A DNA stretch of 64,000 nt from Rhizobium sp. 16-488-2b (lineage in GTDB: Bacteria > Pseudomonadota > Alphaproteobacteria > Rhizobiales > Rhizobiaceae), in contig NZ_JAGHMF010000017.1 of the NCBI RefSeq assembly GCF_017741815.1, positions 1 through 64,000 on the forward strand. Reading direction: 5' to 3'. Shown piece after piece: positions 60,679 through 64,000 of the stretch (positions are counted from its first letter, which is position 1; every line of letters starts with the position of its first letter). The translations under genes and the position numbers were made by a program. The notes under the pieces were generated by a model that had not been told where the DNA came from, ran no database searches, and saw only the letters and a list, made by a program, of their open reading frames with translations.

Positions 60679-61863
60679 ATGAAGGACAGGCTTTATTACG
60701 TGGATCGGCTGCGGATTTCCGCCTTCGCGATCCTGATCCTCTATCACTCCTCGGCGGCCTTTTTCACAGACATGGGCTGGCTGATCCATAGCGAGCGCAC
60801 CAGCCCTGCACTGTCGCTAATCATGGAATTCCCGCGCGCCTGGCGGCTGGCTCTGTTGTTTTTCGTCTCCGGCATGGGGGCTGCCTTCTCATTCCGTTCG
60901 GATTCCAGCCTCGCCTTCCTGCGCAAACGCACTATCCGCCTGCTCGTGCCCCTGCTCTTTTCCATGGCGGTCCTCGTCGTGCCGCAGGTCTGGTACGAGC
61001 GCATGTACGAGAACGGCTATGACGGCTCGCTTCTGACCTTCTGGCTGACGCGCTATTTCACCGAGGGACGCTACCCGACCGGCAATTTCACCTGGGCGCA
61101 CATGTGGTTCGTCGCCTATCTGCTTGTCATGTCGGTGATCTGCTATCCGATCTTTCTCTATCTCAGCCGCCCCGATAACAGGATCATGGCCTGGTTCGAG
61201 CGCGTCGCGAAATCAAGCGCCATCTACCTCTTCTTCCTGCTGCCGCTGCTTCTCAACCTGGCCTTGACGCCCTTCTATCCCAAGGAAACCAATGCGCTCT
61301 ACAATGACGGCGCCTGGTTCGCCGTCTGGGCAAGCTGGTTCGGCCTCGGCTTCCTCGTCGCCCGCAATCATCGCAGCCTGATCGAGCCGATCATCGCCAA
61401 GCGCTATCTGAGCGTCGCAATCGCGCTGGCCGTCACCGTGTTCCTCTACGCCTTCGCCTGGCTTGCCCCGGCCGAACAGGCTATCGGCAGCTATGCCGAT
61501 GAAACCCCGTTCTTCAAGGCCGCGATCTTCCTGCTTGCCTGGTCGATGATCCTTACCCTGATCGGCTTCGCCGCCCGTCATTTCAATCAGCCGGACGCGC
61601 GGCTGGTCACGGTCAACCGGCTCGTCTTCCCGCTCTACATCATCCATCAGACGGTGATCGTCGGCGCGCTCTATTATGTGCTGCCGCTCGGCCTGCCTGC
61701 CGTGCCGAGCTTCATCATCATCGCCGCCGCGACCTTCGTGCTGTCGGGCCTCTTCGCCATCGCGGTGGACTTCATTCCCGGCCGCGCGCGCCTGCTCTTC
61801 GGCCTCGAAGCCAAACCGCGTGGCCCCTCGGCAGAGCGCAAGACCGTCAACGCGCAGCGATAG
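60679..61863 (+). CDS. Acyltransferase-3 family membrane protein (OpgC-like)
   Basis: 394 residues from ATG 60679 (MKDRLYYVDRLRISAFAILI); an upstream in-frame start at 60625 is unlikely. About ten helices with the acyltransferase-3 motifs LILYHSSAAFF (catalytic His) and FFVSGMGAAFSFRSDSSLAF. The DRLR beginning is common to OpgC/MdoC, which adds succinyl groups to periplasmic glucans, a plausible role in rhizobia, but O-antigen or exopolysaccharide acylation is also possible. Confidence 0.8.
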   Translation: MKDRLYYVDRLRISAFAILILYHSSAAFFTDMGWLIHSERTSPALSLIMEFPRAWRLALLFFVSGMGAAFSFRSDSSLAFLRKRTIRLLVPLLFSMAVLVVPQVWYERMYENGYDGSLLTFWLTRYFTEGRYPTGNFTWAHMWFVAYLLVMSVICYPIFLYLSRPDNRIMAWFERVAKSSAIYLFFLLPLLLNLALTPFYPKETNALYNDGAWFAVWASWFGLGFLVARNHRSLIEPIIAKRYLSVAIALAVTVFLYAFAWLAPAEQAIGSYADETPFFKAAIFLLAWSMILTLIGFAARHFNQPDARLVTVNRLVFPLYIIHQTVIVGALYYVLPLGLPAVPSFIIIAAATFVLSGLFAIAVDFIPGRARLLFGLEAKPRGPSAERKTVNAQR

Positions 61864-61869
61864 GCGGCG

Positions 61870-62838
61870 TCAGGCCACCCGGTCCGGCGGCTCGCGCCCC
61901 TCGAAGAAGGCGGTGATATTGTCCACCACCTTCATCCCCATCGCATTGCGCGTCTCGTCGGTAGCACTACCGAGATGCGGCAGCAGAACCACATTCTCCA
62001 TCGCGCGCAACCTCTCTGGCACCTGCGGCTCAGCCTCGTAGACGTCGAGGCCGGCGCCACGGATCACGCCATTCTCAAGCGCCGCGATCAATTCCGCCTC
62101 ATCGACGACATCGCCGCGCGCCGTGTTGATCAGATAAGCCCCGGGCTTCATCGCCCCGAAACGGGACGCGTTCATCAGGTGCCGGTTCTCCGCACCTCCG
62201 GGGCAATGCAGCGACACGAAATCGCTCGCGGCCAGTACCTCTTCCACGGTCGCTAGCTGCCGCGCGCCATATCGCGCCGCTTCCGCCGCATCGACCGTCG
62301 AGCGGTTGTAGAACACCACGTCCATGCCGAAACCGAAATGGCAACGCTGCGCGAAGGCCTTGCCGATGCGCCCGAAACCGATGATCCCTACCGTCTTGCC
62401 CGTGACCTTGGAGCCGATCATATGCGTCGGACACCAACCCTTCCATTCGCCGGCCCGGATCTGCCGCTCACCTTCCCCGCCACGGCGCGCGACAGAAAGC
62501 AGGAGCAGCATGGCGATATCGGCGGTGCAATCGGTGAGCACGCCCGGCGTGTTGGTCACCACGATGCCCTTGGCCTTCGCCGCCGCGATGTCGATGTGGT
62601 TATAGCCGACGCCGAAATTGCCGAGGACTCTGGCCCGGATCTCGCCTTCGAAAACCGACGCCGGAAGCTTGTCCGACACGGTCGGCAGCACGGCGTCGTG
62701 GGTGCGCAGCGCCTCCGCGATGGCTTCGGGCGACATCGGCAGGTCGTCGGTGTTGAAGGTCGCGTCGAAGCGTTCGGCAAGCACAGCCTCCACGGCGGAG
62801 GGCCAGCGGCGCGTGAGCAGAATCTTGGGGCGGGACAT
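61870..62838 (-). CDS. D-2-hydroxyacid dehydrogenase, glyoxylate/hydroxypyruvate reductase type
   Basis: 322 residues from ATG 62838. Catalytic and NAD(P) motifs: GNFGVGYNHIDIAAAKAKGI, VGIIGFGRIGKAFAQRCHFG, the substrate Arg in LINTARGDVVDEAELI, Glu in LDVYEAEP and His in LLPHLGSATDE. The FYNRS after the second strand (no acidic residue) favours NADP(H). It would reduce glyoxylate or hydroxypyruvate. The frame is open upstream to 63072, but that part lies across a terminator. Convergent with the acyltransferase. Confidence 0.88.
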   Translation of the reverse strand: MSRPKILLTRRWPSAVEAVLAERFDATFNTDDLPMSPEAIAEALRTHDAVLPTVSDKLPASVFEGEIRARVLGNFGVGYNHIDIAAAKAKGIVVTNTPGVLTDCTADIAMLLLLSVARRGGEGERQIRAGEWKGWCPTHMIGSKVTGKTVGIIGFGRIGKAFAQRCHFGFGMDVVFYNRSTVDAAEAARYGARQLATVEEVLAASDFVSLHCPGGAENRHLMNASRFGAMKPGAYLINTARGDVVDEAELIAALENGVIRGAGLDVYEAEPQVPERLRAMENVVLLPHLGSATDETRNAMGMKVVDNITAFFEGREPPDRVA

Positions 62839-62972
62839 GGCGTATCCGTCTCGTCTGCGGCTACGCGCCGATCGGCGGCAACCTGTTGAATTCGCCGCCG
62901 ATCGTAACCGGATCGTCCTCGATCGCAAGACCGGTAAGCGGCCGGGCGGTTCGCATTGTTGCCAAAACGAAA

Positions 62973-62997
62973 GAAGCCCGGTGCGAGACCGGGCTTC
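62973..62997 (-). terminator. Terminator after the branched-chain amino-acid binding protein gene
   Basis: Perfect 9-bp stem GAAGCCCGG / CCGGGCTTC with a 7-base loop, followed on the - strand by TTTCGTTTT. It is 20 bases after the stop at 63018. Confidence 0.88.
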
Positions 62998-63017
62998 CAA
63001 GGTGAGAACGAAAGTTC

Positions 63018-64000
63018 TTACTTCGCGTCCTGCGGGAAGTAGGAGAACTTGCCGTCCGGGCCCTTCTTCCATTCGTACATGACGTAGCCTGGGATCTTTG
63101 GGTCGCCCTTTTCGTCGAACGAGATTTCGCCGAGAACGGTCTTGAACGGACCCTTGGCCTTCATCGCTGCGGCAACGGCTTCAGCGTCGGTCGAAGCAGC
63201 TGCCTTGGCAGCTTCAGCGATCGTCTGCATGGCGGCGTAGGAGTACAGCGTGTAAGCTTCCGGGTTGAAGCCGGCAGCCTTGAACTTCTCGACGAGTGCC
63301 TTGTTGTCGGGGTTCAGCGTTGCGTCCGGGCCGAACGTGTTCAGCGTGCCGGCGACTGCGTCACCAGCGATCGATGCCAGTTCGTTCGAAACGATACCGT
63401 CACCCGATACGAGCGTTGCCTTCAGGCCCTGGTCGGCGGCCTGGCGGATGATCAGACCAGCTTCGGTGTGGAGACCACCCCAGTAGATGATCGAAACGCC
63501 GGCTTCCTTCATCTTGGCGATGAGGGCCGAGAAGTCCTTGTCGCCGACGTTGATGCCTTCGTACATGACTTCGGTGAGACCAGCGGCATTCATGGCCTTC
63601 TTGGTTTCGTCAGCGAGGCCCTGGCCGTATGGGGTCTTGTCGTGAACGACAGCGATCTTGGCGTCCTTGAAGTGGTCGGCCAGATACTTGCCGGCAATGC
63701 CGCCCTGCTGGTCGTCGCGACCGCAAGTACGGAACGTGTTCCACAGACCACGCTCGGTGAACTGCGGGTTGGTCGCAGCCGGCGTGATTTCGAGGATGCC
63801 GTTTTCAGCGTAAACTTCGGAAGCCGGGATCGAAACGCCCGAGTTGAAGTGGCCGATGACGAACTTGACGCCGTCAGCTGCGAACTTGTTGGCAACCGAG
63901 ATACCCTGCTTCGGGTCGGACACGTCGTCGCCGAGCACGATCTTGATCTGCTCGCCATTGATGCCGCCAGCAGCGTTGATGTCGGCAGCTGCCTGCTCGG
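63018..64000 (-). CDS. Branched-chain amino-acid ABC transporter binding protein (LivJ/K-like, 5' end beyond window)
   Basis: The last 327 codons are visible; the start lies to the right. Type I periplasmic binding protein: [20 protein letters not shown] at the edge, then [60 protein letters not shown] and [20 protein letters not shown]. Codon use is strongly biased (ttc, ggc, cag), as in highly expressed genes. It brings Leu/Ile/Val and related amino acids to a LivHMGF-type importer, outside the window. It ends with a strong terminator. Confidence 0.92.
   Translation of the reverse strand, partial: EQAAADINAAGGINGEQIKIVLGDDVSDPKQGISVANKFAADGVKFVIGHFNSGVSIPASEVYAENGILEITPAATNPQFTERGLWNTFRTCGRDDQQGGIAGKYLADHFKDAKIAVVHDKTPYGQGLADETKKAMNAAGLTEVMYEGINVGDKDFSALIAKMKEAGVSIIYWGGLHTEAGLIIRQAADQGLKATLVSGDGIVSNELASIAGDAVAGTLNTFGPDATLNPDNKALVEKFKAAGFNPEAYTLYSYAAMQTIAEAAKAAASTDAEAVAAAMKAKGPFKTVLGEISFDEKGDPKIPGYVMYEWKKGPDGKFSYFPQDAK

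Noticed and set aside
1..64000. CRISPR arrays, insertion sequences, prophage, tRNA or rRNA genes
   Set aside because: No regularly spaced repeats, transposase or phage genes, and no tRNA-like cloverleaf or rRNA sequence was noticed on reading both strands.

Overview
The window is a chromosomal stretch from an alphaproteobacterium of the Rhizobiales, most likely a Rhizobium/Agrobacterium relative. The evidence is the GC-rich coding style, a PhyR-NepR-EcfG general stress locus, RirA-type iron boxes (TGA-N9-TCA) next to a hmuPSTUV heme operon, a rhizobial urease operon order (ureD-A-orf-B-orf-orf-C), and two copies of a RIME-like palindromic intergenic repeat. No rRNA, tRNA, insertion sequence, prophage or CRISPR array was seen.

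Layout. 1-6.2 kb: the tail of a TolC/NodT efflux protein, an ABC exporter, an LpxO-like hydroxylase, an SMR pump with its TetR repressor, and a truncated hemoglobin. 6.2-13.8 kb: an iron/heme block. It has a leftward operon (DUF2325, unknown, IsdG-like monooxygenase, VOC protein), tonB with a secreted partner, and rightward hmuPSTUV; RirA-type boxes lie at 7669 and 9612. 13.8-18 kb: the general stress response core, with a YqjD/ElaB-like pair, ecfG-nepR, phyR, an HWE kinase and, I propose, a small RNA at 17836-17960. Four GGAAC-N16/17-CGTT promoters serve this block. 18.2-36 kb: reductive pyrimidine catabolism (preTA, a RutR-like regulator, beta-ureidopropionase/carbamoylase, dihydropyrimidinase hydA) and a four-gene ABC importer. 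It is interrupted by higBA, an FtrA-like regulator with a rhodanese, a glycosyltransferase and a bacteriophytochrome. 36.4-41 kb: an RND efflux pair. 41.5-42.3 kb: a Crp/Fnr regulator behind a perfect FNR-type box. 42.3-56.1 kb: urease genes ureG,F,E and ureC...A,D, then the urea importer urtE,D,C,B,A, all leftward. 56.2-60.6 kb: an NCS1-type transporter fused to a hybrid histidine kinase, with a LuxR-type response regulator, divergent from urtA. 60.6-64 kb: an OpgC-like acyltransferase, a 2-hydroxyacid dehydrogenase and the C-terminal part of a branched-chain amino-acid binding protein.

How the parts work together. Much of the right two thirds is nitrogen salvage: pyrimidines are taken up and degraded to beta-amino acids, CO2 and ammonia, and urea is imported and hydrolysed. 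The transporter-kinase beside urt may sense a nitrogenous solute. The left third handles iron and heme, and the middle is the stress switch.

Most notable observations: the candidate EcfG-controlled small RNA with a CCCCTCCC loop; the transporter/Cys-rich/kinase/receiver fusion beside urt; an in-frame TGA inside the His-rich tail of ureE; two palindromic repeats each placed between adjacent genes of an ABC transporter operon; and an 11-bp inverted repeat joining the -35 elements of nepR-ecfG and phyR.
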